From positions 16,313,136-16,377,135 of the forward strand of contig OY992540.1 of assembly GCA_963921195.1 (NCBI GenBank): 64,000 bases of DNA. The letters are read 5' to 3'. Below the pieces are notes generated by a model, which did no database searches, was not told where the DNA came from, and saw only the letters and a program-made list of their open reading frames with translations. Source of the DNA: Pegoplata infirma. Taxonomy: Eukaryota; Arthropoda; Insecta; Diptera; Anthomyiidae. Shown here piece after piece: positions 1 through 10,650 of the stretch (its first letter is position 1; each line of letters begins with the position of its first letter). The translations under genes were made by a program, and so were the position numbers.

Positions 1-17
1 GTTTTTTTTTTTTAATA

Positions 18-607
18 CAGTAGAATCTCACAAATTAGAACTCTCACAAATTAGAATTGTCCAGTAATTAGAACCGGCTGTTTTAAGGTATTGGACGCTC
101 TGAAATTAGAACCTGTGGTTCTAATTTCTGGGAGTTTTTTTTTTTATTTTCACTACAAAATGTTTTTTTTTTAGTTTTTTTTAACTAAAAAGGGGAAAAA
201 CCGAATTATTATTAGTTAACGCTTTAAAATTAGAACCAGTGGTTCTAATTTCTGGACTTTTTATTTTGTTTTTTTCTTCACAATTCTATTAGCGTAAGAG
301 AAATCGAAAAATGGAATGAAGATGGGCTTAATGACGGATTAGATAGCAGTGACGATGATATAATCGATGTAACGCCTGTTATTTCTCATTTCAAAGCGCT
401 TAAAAGCGTTTTTCTACGAATTTAATGTGTTAAATTAATTAAATATTAACAAATAAAAATTGTTTTGTGTTCAAATAAAGCATTCGCAACTGTTTTTATT
501 GTTACTTTGTCATTTTTTTTGAAAAAAAAAATGTCCAGAAATTAGAACTTTTCAGAAATTAGAACTACGCGAGGAACAAAGTGGTTCTAATTTGTGAGAT
601 TCTACTG
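18..607. mobile_element. pogo-like DNA transposon, internally deleted
   Basis: The 590-bp element is bounded by a perfect 24-bp inverted repeat beginning CAGTAGAATCTCACAAATTA and flanked on both sides by TA (16-17 and 608-609), as expected for Tc1/mariner/pogo. Several AAATTAGAAC motifs in both orientations lie just inside each end and at the middle, probably transposase-binding repeats. The only coding trace is the tail described at 285-425. Superfamily assignment rests on the CAG ends, the TA duplication and the acidic tail. Confidence 0.75.
285..425 (+). pseudogene. remnant C-terminus of a pogo/Tigger-type transposase
   Basis: An open 46-codon stretch ends in TAA inside the pogo-like element and has no start codon. 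It is acidic (EIEKWNEDGLNDGLDSSDDD) and ends ISHFKALKSVFLRI. An acidic segment followed by a short helix near the C-terminus is typical of pogo/Tigger transposases. The DNA-binding and DDE catalytic parts are deleted. Identification is by resemblance only. Confidence 0.45.
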
Positions 608-847
608 TAGCAAAAGTCCATCATGGCGTATACGTGTTGTTTTTAAATGCATTTTATTTTATCAATCATACGCTACCAAGAACATCTGGGGAAAAATTGT
701 AACTTTTTTTTACATTTTTCTAGTTTTATTAATTAATAGGAAACGTATAGGTACGCATATAATGGAGACATCACATAAAAATCGAATTGAAGGAAATTAT
801 TTCATTTGAGAAAAAAAAAAATTAAAAAAAAATCTTGTCAAAAAGTT

Positions 848-1212
848 GTTTTCTGAAGAATCTGAAACTTTTAATCTAAAAAATTAATTAAAAATTTTTT
901 GAATTTCGAAAATTTTTTTGAACAAAAATTTTTAGAGAAAAAAGTCCTAAAAAAATCTGTTAAACTGAGTTTAGTTAAACTGAGTTTAGTTAAACTGAGT
1001 TTAGCTAAACTGAGTTTAGTTAAACTGAGTTTAGTTAAACCGAGTTTAGTCAAATCGGGTTTTGCTAAACAAAAAAAAAAAATCTTTTAAAAAAGTTGTT
1101 TTCTGAAGAATCTGAAACTTTTAATCTAAAAAATTAATTAAAAATTTTCCGAATTTCAAAAATTTTTTTGAACAAAAATTTTTAGAAAAAAAAAGTCCTG
1201 AAAAAAATCTGT
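848..1212. repeat. duplicated leader of the TTTAGTTAAACCGAG minisatellite
   Basis: About 110 bp (TCTGAAGAATCTGAAACTTT onward to the first repeat units) occurs at about 848-960 and again at 1097-1212, each time running into GTTTAGTTAAAC units. The array therefore grew partly by duplication of a leader-plus-array block. The bases from 610 to 845 hold nothing I recognise. Confidence 0.7.
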
Positions 1213-3030
1213 TAAACTGAGTTTAGTTAAACCGAGTTTAGTTAAACCGAGTTTATTAAAACCGAGTTTATTAAAACCGAGTTTATTAAAACCGAGTTTA
1301 TTAAAACCGAGTTTATTAAACCGAGTTTAGTTAAACTGCGTTTAGTTAAACCGAGTTTAACTAAACCTTGTTTAGTTAAACCTAGTTTAAGTAAACCGTG
1401 TTTAGTTAAACCTAGTTTAACTAAACCGTGTTTAGTATAAACGAGTTTAGTTACACCGAGTTTAGTTAAACTGAGTTTAGACAACCCGAGTTTAGTTAAA
1501 CCAAATTTAGTTAAATCGGGTTTCTCTAAACCGAGGTTAGTTAAACCAAGTTTAACTAAACCGTGTTTAGTTTGAACGAGTTCATATAAACGATTTTAGT
1601 TTAAATGAGTTAAGCTTAAACGAGTTAAGCTTAAACGAGTTTAGTTAAACTGAGTTTTGTTTAACCGAGTTTAGTTAAACCAAGTTTAGATAAACCGAGA
1701 TTTTTTCACCGAGATAGGTTAAACCGAGATTATTTTCACCGAGATAGGTTAAACCGAGATAAGTTAAACCGATATAAGCTAAATCGAGATAAGCTAAATC
1801 GAGTTTAGATAAACCGAGTTTAGTTAAACCGAGTTTAGTTAAACCGAGTTAAGTTTAACCAAATTTAGTTAATTCCACCAAGTTTAGATAATTCGAGTTA
1901 AGTTAAACCGGGTTTAGTTAAACTAAGTTTAGGTAAACCAAGTTTAGTTTAACCAAGTTTAGTTAAACCAAGTTTAGTTAAAACAAGATTATTTTAACCG
2001 AGATAAGTTAAACAGAGATTAATTAAATTGAGTTCAGTTAAACCGAGTTTAGTTATTTAAACCAAGTTTAGATAACACGAGTTTAGTTAAACCAAGATTT
2101 TCATTAACCGAGGTTTATTAAACAAGTTTAGTTAAACCGAGTTTTGTTAAAAAGAGTTTTGTTGAAACGAGGTTAGTTAAACCGAGTTTTGTTAAGCCGG
2201 GTTTAGTTTAAACAAGTTTAGTTAAACCGAGTTAAGTTAAACCGAGTTTAGTTAAACCGAGTTTAGATAAACTAAGTTTAGATAAAACGAGTTTAGTTAA
2301 AATAAGTTAAGTTAAACCAAGTTTAGTTAAACCAAGTTTAGTTAAACTAAGTTTTGTTAAAACGTGTTTAGTTAAAACGAGTTTAGTTTAAACGAGTTTA
2401 GTTTAAACGAGTTTAGTTTAAACGAGTTTAGTTTAAACGAGTTTAGTTTAAACGAGTTTAGTTTAAACGAGTTTAGTTTAAAGAAGTTTAGTTTAAACGA
2501 GTTAAGTTAAACAGAGATTAGTTAAACCGAGCTTTGTTAAATCGGGTTTAGTTAAACCGCGTTTAGTTAAACGGAATTTAGGTAAACTTAGTTTAAAGTT
2601 TAGTTAAAACGAGTTTAGTTAAACCGAGATTAGTTAACGCGAGTTTTGTTTAAACGAGTGTAGTTAAATTAGTTAAACCCAGATTAGTTAAACCGAAATT
2701 AGTTTTACCGAGTTTAGTTAAACCGAGATTAGTTAAACCAATTTTAAATAAACCAAGTTTAGGTAAACCTATTTTAGGTTAACCAAAACAGTATTTAATT
2801 AAGACTAGTTTTGTTTTACCGAGTTCTATTAAATCGAGTTCTGATGTTTAGTTTAACCGAGTTTAGTCAAATCGAATAGTTAATCCGAGTTCTGGCAAAC
2901 CAAGTTCAGTTAAACCGAGTTTAATTTAAACGAGTTTAAATTAAACAAATTTAGCTAAATCTAGTTTAGTTAAACCGAGTTTAGATAATCCTAACAAAAC
3001 AGAATTTAATTAAGACGAGTTTATGAAACC
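957..3030. repeat. 15-bp minisatellite, unit GTTTAGTTAAACCGA
   Basis: About 2 kb of degenerate 15-bp units. GTTTAGTTAAAC is almost its own reverse complement, so units appear in both orientations (GTTTAACTAAAC). Local homogenised blocks are visible, for example seven consecutive AACGAGTTTAGTTTA-type units near 2385-2480 and GTTTATTAAAACCGA units near 1250-1320. Because 15 is a multiple of three, it produces false ORFs rich in KLSLT on either strand. Confidence 0.9.
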
Positions 3031-3035
3031 GAGCG

Positions 3036-3084
3036 TGTGGCGCGTAATTGATATTTATTAAGTAAAAATTACGTATACGCCACA
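3036..3084. repeat. perfect-arm hairpin next to an exon-like stretch
   Basis: TGTGGCG then CGTAATT at 3036-3049 pair with AATTACG and CGCCACA at 3067-3084, with TATA unpaired on one side and a loop of about 17 bases. The gtatacgcc motif also occurs in the CACAGTG-ended elements at 12.2, 12.7 and 14.1 kb, so this may be a transposon fragment. Confidence 0.5.
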
Positions 3085-3122
3085 TTCACTCTAAAGAAAA
3101 GCTCTGTCAAAGAATCTGTAAA

Positions 3123-3168
3123 ATGGCTTTCAAATCGAATGCAGATTTTTCTGCAGAAATAGATATTG
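3123..3168 (+). other. exon-like stretch with ATG and strong donor
   Basis: ATGGCTTTCAAATCG opens a 15-codon reading frame (MAFKSNADFSAEIDI) that runs into a consensus gtaagt; if not spliced it stops five codons later. It is richer in sequence than its surroundings. No protein family was recognised. It could be the first exon of an unidentified gene or transposon, or chance. Confidence 0.2.
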
Positions 3169-3204
3169 TAAGTAAATTCATTTAGTTTAAGAAAATAACA
3201 GAAA

Positions 3205-3616
3205 ACAGTGGGGGACGTTGAGAGCACCTTCCCATCGCGATAAATATACCAAATGTTTCATTTATTTAACAAAAATAGAAAAAAAAAAAACAAAAAAAAT
3301 TATTTTTTCTGAGGTTGGTTTAGTTCTTCAAGGGGAAACTTTTTTCAGCCTGGTCCGATTTTGCCCATTCACGATTCTAACCTGCCTATGAACATGAGAC
3401 ATATTTGTGCCAAACTTCAGGAGTCTAGCTGTTTTATTTTAGACTGCATTGTGTAATCTACTGACAGACGAACGGACAGACGGACGTTATAGAATGTCTT
3501 AGAATCGATCATGGATCAATAATATATATACTTGTGGTCTATATGGGGTCCACTACCGATATTTCGATGCGTTACAAACGGAATGACAAAGTGAGTATAC
3601 CCCCATACTGTGGTTG
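3205..3616 (+). mobile_element. mini-me/DINE-1-like element, 5'-truncated
   Basis: Contains the family hallmarks in order: GACAGACGAACGGACAGACG microsatellite, core around AGAATGTCTTAGAATCGATC, ATATATATA tract, CCGATATTTCGATGCGTTAC, and GAGTATACCCCCATACTGTG. The left end with TTCGGCTGTGCCGAAT is missing. Non-coding and non-autonomous. The family name is from my memory of dipteran mini-me elements with GTCY and TA microsatellites around a conserved core. Confidence 0.7.
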
Positions 3617-4790
3617 CTGTCTCGACAGATTTCTCTGCTGATAATCAATGCATTTATTTAGCAAACCGCGTTTGCTAAAATCAGCAGATTCCTCATTTGT
3701 CTCAAAATGGGTGAGTTTTTAGACGATTTTTCAGCTGATTGGATGGAGAATTTATTTTAACAGATTTTAGTATCGCAAATTAGCGACATATTTTCATATG
3801 AAACAAAAATTTACCAGTAATTATATGATTTTCATTTAAATAAGTATCTATGGAAAACGTCAGCTTCTAATTAAGCAAGTTTCTTTAAAAAAAATACACT
3901 TCAAAGTTATACGAAACCACAATTTAAGCTTCAGTCACATTTAATTAACATTTTCCCTTATGAAAATTGCTATAGAAACAATTTTCTAATATAAACTTTT
4001 TATAAGAGTTTTCAACTACAACCTCTTATATAAATAGCAAACTGCATTAAAAATACTCCTTATTTTTTATACAATCTTATATCGTCGATTTGTATTTAAA
4101 TCTTTTTAAATTACAAAATGTAATTACGAAATATTAAGAAAAAAAAATCCTATTGCCTACTTTAAGGCTCTTTTAAAATTAATTTTCAAATATTTTGTGT
4201 TATCTCTTAAAAATGTTCAAAGAAATCTGTTGAAACAAATTCATTGAACTTAATATGCATTAAATCTTGCTCTGTTTCTCAGTAAAGCATAATAGCAACG
4301 ATGATGAACGCAAAGAAACATACAAAATTCGAAACACTTTTACTTACAAGATTTTGCAATATAAGTGAAAACTATGTAGTTTTTTTTTTTGGATGCTTTG
4401 CACTTACATACACCTTTTATTTTGAAATGTTTACAACAGCTGTGCAAAAATACAAATTAACGACAAACAGACGTTAGAACTGACAGACAGACAGACAGCT
4501 AAACTAACTGACAGAGTGAACAAAAAAAAAAAAAAAAAACTGCAGCAGAAAAAAGAAGATGCACATCAAACGCATGCTTGATACTGATGATGATGCTTGT
4601 GTTAATACCAATTTGAAATGATATGCTACATATTAGAGGTGAGGCGTTAGTTCTCTATGCTTTTGCATTTTTGTCTTTTATTTGTTATTTTTTTTTTGCG
4701 ATTTTTTGCGATTTTTTTTTTAAGACAAAACCAAGTGATTTATAAGCATAATTATTTTCATGAAATCAGAAATTAAAAGGAAATATTAGG
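3617..4790. other. AT-rich stretch without recognised genes
   Basis: Mostly unique AT-rich sequence. It holds a GACA-type microsatellite near 4480-4515 and a CCTACTTTAAGGC motif near 4155 that resembles a motif dispersed through the rest of the window. Nothing coding was seen. Confidence 0.6.
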
Positions 4791-4793
4791 GAA

Positions 4794-5790
4794 TTAAATT
4801 GTGGATGAAATAGTGGTCGAATTTAGTATGAGCGTCATGAATTTGAAAAAAAAAAAAAAAAATAAAAAAAAAAAAAAAAAATTAAAAAAAAAAAAAAAAA
4901 ATTAAAAAAAAAAAAAAATAAAAAAAAAAAAATATAAAAAAAAAAATAAAAAAAAAAATAAAATAAAAAAAGGAAGTGTTTAATCCATCCCCTTTTTTTG
5001 GGAGGTCAACGGGGAAATTAAAAATTAAAATAAAAAAAATAAAAAAAAATAAATATATATATGGGGCATTCCATGTCAAATCGGACACTTTGAAAATTTT
5101 TTTTTTTTAGATTTTTCCAAATTGTTTACAGTTTTTAGTACCCTTCGAATACTCCTACGTGTTAAATTTTCAGATTTTTTTGATGGCCCGTTCAAAAGAT
5201 ATCGAATTTTTAAAAATTGGTAGTTTGTTCCTTTACTCAAACTTCTTTTACGCATAACTTCTTCAATAATGGTCCAAATTTCATATTTTTTTTTTCAAAA
5301 TTTTTGTTGTTTACATACTTTAAAAAAAATTATATTGTGGATGAGATAATGGTCGAATTTAGTATGAGCGTCATGAATTTGAAAAAAAAAAAAAATAATA
5401 AAAAAAAAAAAAAATTATAAAAAAAAAGAAATAAAAAGGAAGTGTTTAATCTATCCCCTTTTTTTTGGGAGTTCAACGGGGAAATTGAAAATTTAAAAAA
5501 AAATATATATATGTATATGGGGCATTCCATGTCAAATCGGACACTTTGGAATTTTTGTTTTTAGATTTTCCCAATTTGTTTACAGTTTTTAGTACCCTTC
5601 GAAAACTCCTTCTTGGTAAATTTTCAGATTTTTTTGATGACCCGTTCAAAAGATATCGAATTTTTAAAAATTGGTGGTTTGTTTCTTTACTCAAACTTCT
5701 TTTACGCATATCTTCTTCAATAATGGTCCAAATTTCAATTTTTTTTTTTTCAAAAATTTTGTTTTTTTGCGTACTTTAAAAAAAAAAAAT
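4794..5790. repeat. tandem duplication (about 0.53 kb) at the foldback's left end
   Basis: The block starting TTGTGGATGARATARTGGTC (4798, again at 5334), followed by a poly-A tract, GGAAGTGTTTAATC, ATATATAT and the foldback terminus TGGGGCATTCC, is present twice. A further partial duplication of about 215 bp repeats TTTTCAGATTTTTTTGATGA and its downstream sequence at 5625 and 5829. Confidence 0.75.
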
Positions 5791-7626
5791 CCCAAAAAAT
5801 TCTTAAAAGTACTCCTTCGTGTTAAATTTTCAGATTTTTTTGATGACCCGTTCAAAAGATATCGAATTTTTAAAAATTGGTAGTTTGTTCCTTTACTCAA
5901 ACTTCTTTTACGCATATCTTCTTCAATAATGGTCCAAATTTCAATTTTTTTTTTTTCAAAAATTTTGTTTTTTTGCGTACTTTTAAAAAAAAAATCCCAA
6001 AAAATTCTTAAAAGCGCTCTAGTATGCGATTTTGGAGTTTTAAAATTTAAATCTCATTTTTGAAAATGTTTGTACTCTTCGATTTTTTTTGAAACTTTTT
6101 TTTTTTATTTTTTTTATTTAAAACTTCTATCGATTCTACAAATTTTTTGCCCAGGAGGATCGTGGGATAACGATTATTACTATTTTTTTTTAAATTTTTT
6201 GAAAAAATTTTATTGTAATTTTCCAATCTTAAAATCATTTCTACTGCTCGAATGGTGCGTCCTAGAGGGGTCCTTTATAAGACCGACCCCCATTAATTTT
6301 TTCGTCTTAACATTTCTTTGGAATAAACTAATACCCTATCTCCAATTTCTAAGGGGGCTCCCACACAAAACGACATTTTTTAAAATTTACTACAACCGCT
6401 CTAACTGCCTTAATAGTGCCCTCAGAGCAACAAATGTTACCGACCCACAATATTTTTTTAGTCCAAACATTTTCTCTGAACATACATACCCTCTAACTTT
6501 AACTGTTAAGGTGGTCCCCATACAATTTTTTTTATTTTTTGTAAATTTGTTTTATTTTAGCTTCTACCGGTCCAATGGTGCGTCCGAGAGGGTTCATTTG
6601 TGAGACCGAATGTATGTATGGGGACCGCCTTAACAATTAGAGATAGAGGGTAGGTGTGTTCAGAGAAAATGTTAGGACTAAAAAAATATTGTGGGTCTGT
6701 CATACATTTTGTTGCTCTAAGGGCACTATTAGGGCAGTTAGATCGGTTGGAGAAAATTTTTAAAAATGTCGTTTTCTGTGGGAGCCCCCTTAGAAATCGG
6801 AGATAGGGTATTAGATTGTTTCAAAGAAATGTTAAGACGTTAAAATAAATGGGGGTTGGTCTTATAAATGACCCCTCTATGACGCACCATTGGAGCAGTA
6901 GAAATGATTTTAAGATTGGAAAATTACAAAAAAATTTTTTCAAAAAATTTAAAAAAATAGTAATACTCGTAATCCCACCATCCTCCTGGGCAAAAAATTT
7001 GTAGAATCGATAGAAGTTTTACACAAAAAAATTTCAAAAAAATCGAAGAGTACAAAAATTTTCAAAAATGAGATTTAAATTTGAAAACTTAAAAATCGCA
7101 TACTAGAGCGCTTTTAAGAATTTTTTGGGATTTTTTTTTTAAAAGTACGTAAAAAAACAAAAATTTTGAAAAAAAATTGAAATTTGGACCATTATTTAAG
7201 AAGTTATGAGTAGGGATGAGATTTTCACGCACTATAAAATCGAAAATATGCGCTTAAAATATGCGCTAAAAAATTTAAAATATGCACAAACATGAGATTT
7301 AAATTTTAAAACATAAAAATTGCATACTAGAGCGCTTTTAAAAATTTTTTGGGATTCTTTTTTTTAAAAGTACGTAAAAAAACAAAAATTTTGAAAAAAA
7401 ATTTTGAAATTTGGACTATTATTGAAGAAGTTATGAGTAAAAGAAGTTTGAGTAAAGGAACAAACTACCAATTTTAAAAAATTCGATATCTTTTGAAGGG
7501 GTCATCAAAAAAATATGAAAATTTTCCACGAAGGAGTTTTCGAAGGGTACTAAAAACTTTATACAAATCGGGAAAATCTAAAAAAAAAAAAATTTCAAAG
7601 TGTCCGATTTGACATGGAATGCCCCA
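5518..7626. mobile_element. foldback DNA element, copy 1 (arms about 1 kb)
   Basis: Starts TGGGGCATTCCATGTCAAAT and ends with its reverse complement, with TA at each side in a TA-rich context. The two halves are inverted copies almost throughout; for example GACCGACCCCCATTAATTTT near 6282 reappears inverted near 6850, and the centre is near 6600. No transposase is present. The 177-codon ORF at 6070-6603 is a read-through of one arm and is not supported. A duplicated terminus at 5062 extends the element outward. The family was not recognised; the TA flank suggests a Tc1/mariner-type mobiliser. Confidence 0.75.
7211..7290. mobile_element. truncated hAT-type remnant in the foldback arm
   Basis: TAGGGATGAGATTTTCACGC follows GTTATGAG and matches the end of the complete hAT-like element at 28403-28960, including AATATGCGC repeats inside. 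Only one end remains. The arm sequence at 7067-7210 is repeated after it at about 7291-7436, so the remnant sits between two copies of its host. Confidence 0.6.
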
Positions 7627-7906
7627 TATATACCCTCTTTTTTGGGAGCTCGAATGGGGAACCTTTTCTACTTGCGATAAATGTTAACAAATTCTTTTAT
7701 AACAATTTTTGCTTTTAAGTAACACAAAATCATTGTTTTTAAATTAATTTTTGACTCCCAAGCCCATAAAAATTAACAATTTTTTATTCCCCTGGGAATA
7801 AAACCCTTGATCTTTTTACCAATTTTCACAAAACTTTTTCCAAAAAAATTTTTTAGTAATAATCTTTTTTACATTGTGGAGGGTATCAATATATTCTACA
7901 AGGCCG
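7627..7906 (-). mobile_element. fragment of a mini-me-like element, interrupted at its end
   Basis: Runs from TACCCTCTTTTTTGGGAGC to ACATTGTGGAGGGTATCAAT and TTCTACAAGGCCG. The last piece continues after the Transib-like insertion at 10181 as GGCCGTATG and ACTTGTTCG. This corresponds to the ACAAGTAGAA...CCCTCCACAATG end of the other copies. Confidence 0.5.
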
Positions 7907-7945
7907 CACAGTGATTCGTTCCCATATATCGAGTGGGCAAAAATA
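7907..7945 (+). other. left Transib-like terminus (heptamer, 22/23 spacer, A-rich nonamer)
   Basis: Heptamer CACAGTG at 7907-7913 equals the V(D)J signal heptamer. GGCAAAAAT at 7936-7944 follows a 22-bp spacer; read as GCAAAAATA the spacer is 23 bp and 6 of 9 bases match the nonamer ACAAAAACC. In DNA this AT-rich the nonamer match alone is weak. Confidence 0.5.
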
Positions 7946-10151
7946 GAATATTGGTCGCAGATTTCTGAAATTTGGAACACAAGCATTTAATTATCTAATC
8001 AAGAAAAAAACGAGTTTTTGGAAAAATCGGAGCAAGGACACGCCTACCCCCCATATATCCTGAAACTTAAATATGTGATTAAAACTACAAAAATGGCCAC
8101 AAAATTCCCAAATTTTGTCAATGTTACCAATTTTGATACAGTATTTTATGTGTAAATTTTTTTCAAGATTGAAGCAAGGACTCGTGTGGCTGCCATATAT
8201 CCTTTTTCTTAAAAAAATTGTAAATCGCTCAAAAATTACTCGATACTCTTGAAATATTTTGTAAAAATTTGAATAAGTGATGTCAATGTGTGTGCCAAAT
8301 TTCGCTGAAATCGGTTCTGTAAAACAAAAGTTATTTATATATCCTTTTTAAAAACTGCAATAAAGTGTTAATATATTTTAATCACAAAAATAAAATAGAA
8401 AGAGTTGTCAACGATTTTCCAAATTTGGTACGCAAGCACAAAATTAATTAATAGAAAAAAAATAAAAATTTTGAGCAAATCGGTCGAAGGACATTTGTAC
8501 CTGTCGTATATCCTGAAATTTAAAAGTGGAGTTTTAGCCATAAAACTTGATATAAAATTACTTAACTTAGTTATTGTCTTAGAAATTTAGATAACCATCG
8601 ACATACAACATTTGTGTTTTAATCTGAGCAAGGACTCGCGTGGCTGCCATATATCCTTTTTCTTGAAATCGCTGTAACTATTTTAAAAATCTTTCAATTG
8701 CTATCAAATTTTAAATATAGATTAGATCAAATAACGTTAATAAGTGTGTCAAATTTCGTTGAGTTACTTGCTGTAACAAAAAAGCTGTTAATATATCCTT
8801 TTTTTAAATATAGTCAAAAATATAAAAATACCTAATAAAGTTTTAAGTAAACTCGTTTAATACTTGCTTTATTTCTAAGTATATAACCCGTTAATAACAA
8901 AAAACTAAAAAAAAAATTTTTTTTGATACCAACATTTTTTTTTTTTTCGTTTTTTTCAAAAACTTAGTTATTTTTATTATTTGATCGTATAGAAAACAGT
9001 CCAGGATGTTAAAAAAATCAATAAAAAATAATTTTTGAGTACGAACTTTTTTTATGTATCTCAAAAAAAAATTTGGTTTTGATTTGGGATACCAACGAAA
9101 ATCAAATACTGGTTTTAAAGCAAAATGGCCCACTGTATACTTACTTCATCGAATTTTTTACTATAAATTTATGGTATACAATACAATAAATCCCTTTATA
9201 TAAAAAAACACGAAAATGTTGATGTATTTTTTTAATTTTATTTACAGTACATAAAATAAATAAAAAAAAATAATAATCCAATTTCAGATTTTTTAAAATT
9301 TTTTTTTTTCAACTTAAAAAAAAAAAACTTAGCTATTTTTATTTTTTGATCTTATAAAACATAGTTAAAGCTACAAAAAAAATGAAAAACAAAAAAAATT
9401 TATTCACGAACTTTTTTTATGAAGGCCATTAAAATTTGGTGATTTTGGGGATTTTAGTAAAAGTCATAGATAACTTTTAAAGCAAAACGGCCCACGTACT
9501 GCATATTTTTTTTCTGATTTTTTATTATATTTTTACAGAATACTATATAATATATCAATGTGTAAAGAAAAAATACTTAATATTAAATTTTTTTTTTAAT
9601 ATTTTTTCCATTAATAATATAGGTTTTGAAAAAAAATAAATAAAGACACAAAAAAAACCTAACTTTTTTCCAACTTCAGACAAAAACTTAGTTATTTTTA
9701 TTGTTTTGCCTTATAAACCATAGTCCGAGCTATCGAAAAAGCGAAAAAAAAAATTTTTGACTCACGAACTTTTTTTATGCATTCCATCAAAATTTGTCAA
9801 TTTTTGGGAATTCGGTAGAAAAAATATAGATTTCAGAGCAATACAAAAATGTATTTTAAGATTAATTCTAAAAAAATGCAAATACAACATTTAGCTAATA
9901 TATTAAAGTAACTTTTGCAAAAAAAAGTTCGTTGATTTCTTTAAAATTCGATTTTTCATAATTATTTTAGTAAACCTATAAAAATCAATTTTTAGGTTTT
10001 AACACAATAGCGTTGAATTTCCATACTTTAGCGCCCTCTTGTGGCAACATATGACTTCTTAAAAATCAGAAAAGTACATATTTCTTTTAGTTTACTATTA
10101 AACTGTAAAAATACAAAAAATCATCAACATTGAAGACATACTTTTTTTTTT

Positions 10152-10180
10152 GATTTTTGCCAATGAAACGAATCACTGTG
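10152..10180 (-). other. right Transib-like terminus (heptamer, 12/13 spacer, A-rich nonamer)
   Basis: On the minus strand: heptamer CACAGTG (10180-10174), spacer of 12 bp, then GGCAAAAAT; read as GCAAAAATC the spacer is 13 bp and 7 of 9 bases match ACAAAAACC. The two ends thus differ by one helical turn in spacer length. Confidence 0.5.
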
Positions 10181-10185
10181 GGCCG

Positions 10186-10650
10186 TATGTAATTTTTTTT
10201 TACTTGTTCGTCTTATCACTAATCTTTTTGTTAAGGTTTTGTTTTTTTTTTTGTAATTTATTTTTATTTAAAACATTTCTATTTGGCGGCTCCTCATGAC
10301 ATGCAGTTTTATACAAAAAAAAAAATATTTTTGCTTCGTTTAATAAAATTTTGCATGCTGGCGTTTTTCTCTCTTCTTTTAATTATTTATGTTTTTTTTT
10401 CATATTTTACACCATTTCCAACTTTATTTCGGAAAATTTATAAATAAATTTAAAAAAGGACCAACTATTTTTCCGCAATTTTCTAATATATTTTAACAAT
10501 TTACATTTGTATTTTAAAAATTTGAAATTATCTTTAAAAATTTTGCATTTATCAATTATATCTTAGAGATTTTCCATATGCATTTCCGAATTTTCTATTT
10601 TTTTTTGTTGAAAATTCTATTACTTTATAAAAATTTAGTTTTTGCTGGTT
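10186..10650. other. AT-rich stretch, no gene seen
   Basis: Apart from the first 20 bases, which close the interrupted mini-me end, this is AT-rich sequence with no repeat or coding signal I recognise. Confidence 0.55.

Larger units (their letters stand above)
7907..10180. mobile_element. non-autonomous Transib-like element with RSS-like ends
   Basis: A 2274-bp insertion. Both termini begin CACAGTGATTCGTT (14 bp perfect inverted repeat) and the element is flanked by a direct GGCCG at 7902-7906 and 10181-10185. Transib transposons, relatives of the RAG1 recombinase, have CACWRTG-type termini and 5-bp GC-rich target duplications, which fits. A shared motif GGCAAAAAT lies 22 bp inside the left heptamer and 12 bp inside the right one, recalling a 23/12 signal layout. 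No transposase frame exists. The interior has direct repeats: GGACTCGYGTGGCTGCCATA near 8187 and 8631, and three copies of an AAACTTAGYTATTTTTATT block at about 8960, 9325 and 9687. Confidence 0.7.

Noticed and set aside
871..1484. Minisatellite ORFs (871-1053 minus, 899-1090 plus, 1242-1484 minus)
   Set aside because: They read KLSLT-type repeats on either strand because the repeat unit is 15 bp; no start, splice or codon signal beyond that.
6070..6603. 177-codon ORF, the longest in the window
   Set aside because: It lies wholly in one arm of the foldback, ends at its centre, and the matching arm at 50.4-50.9 kb does not keep the full frame.
7907..10180. A transposase gene in the Transib-like element
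   Set aside because: Only frames of 61 and 80 codons exist (8405-8590, 8891-9133) and neither shows Transib catalytic motifs.
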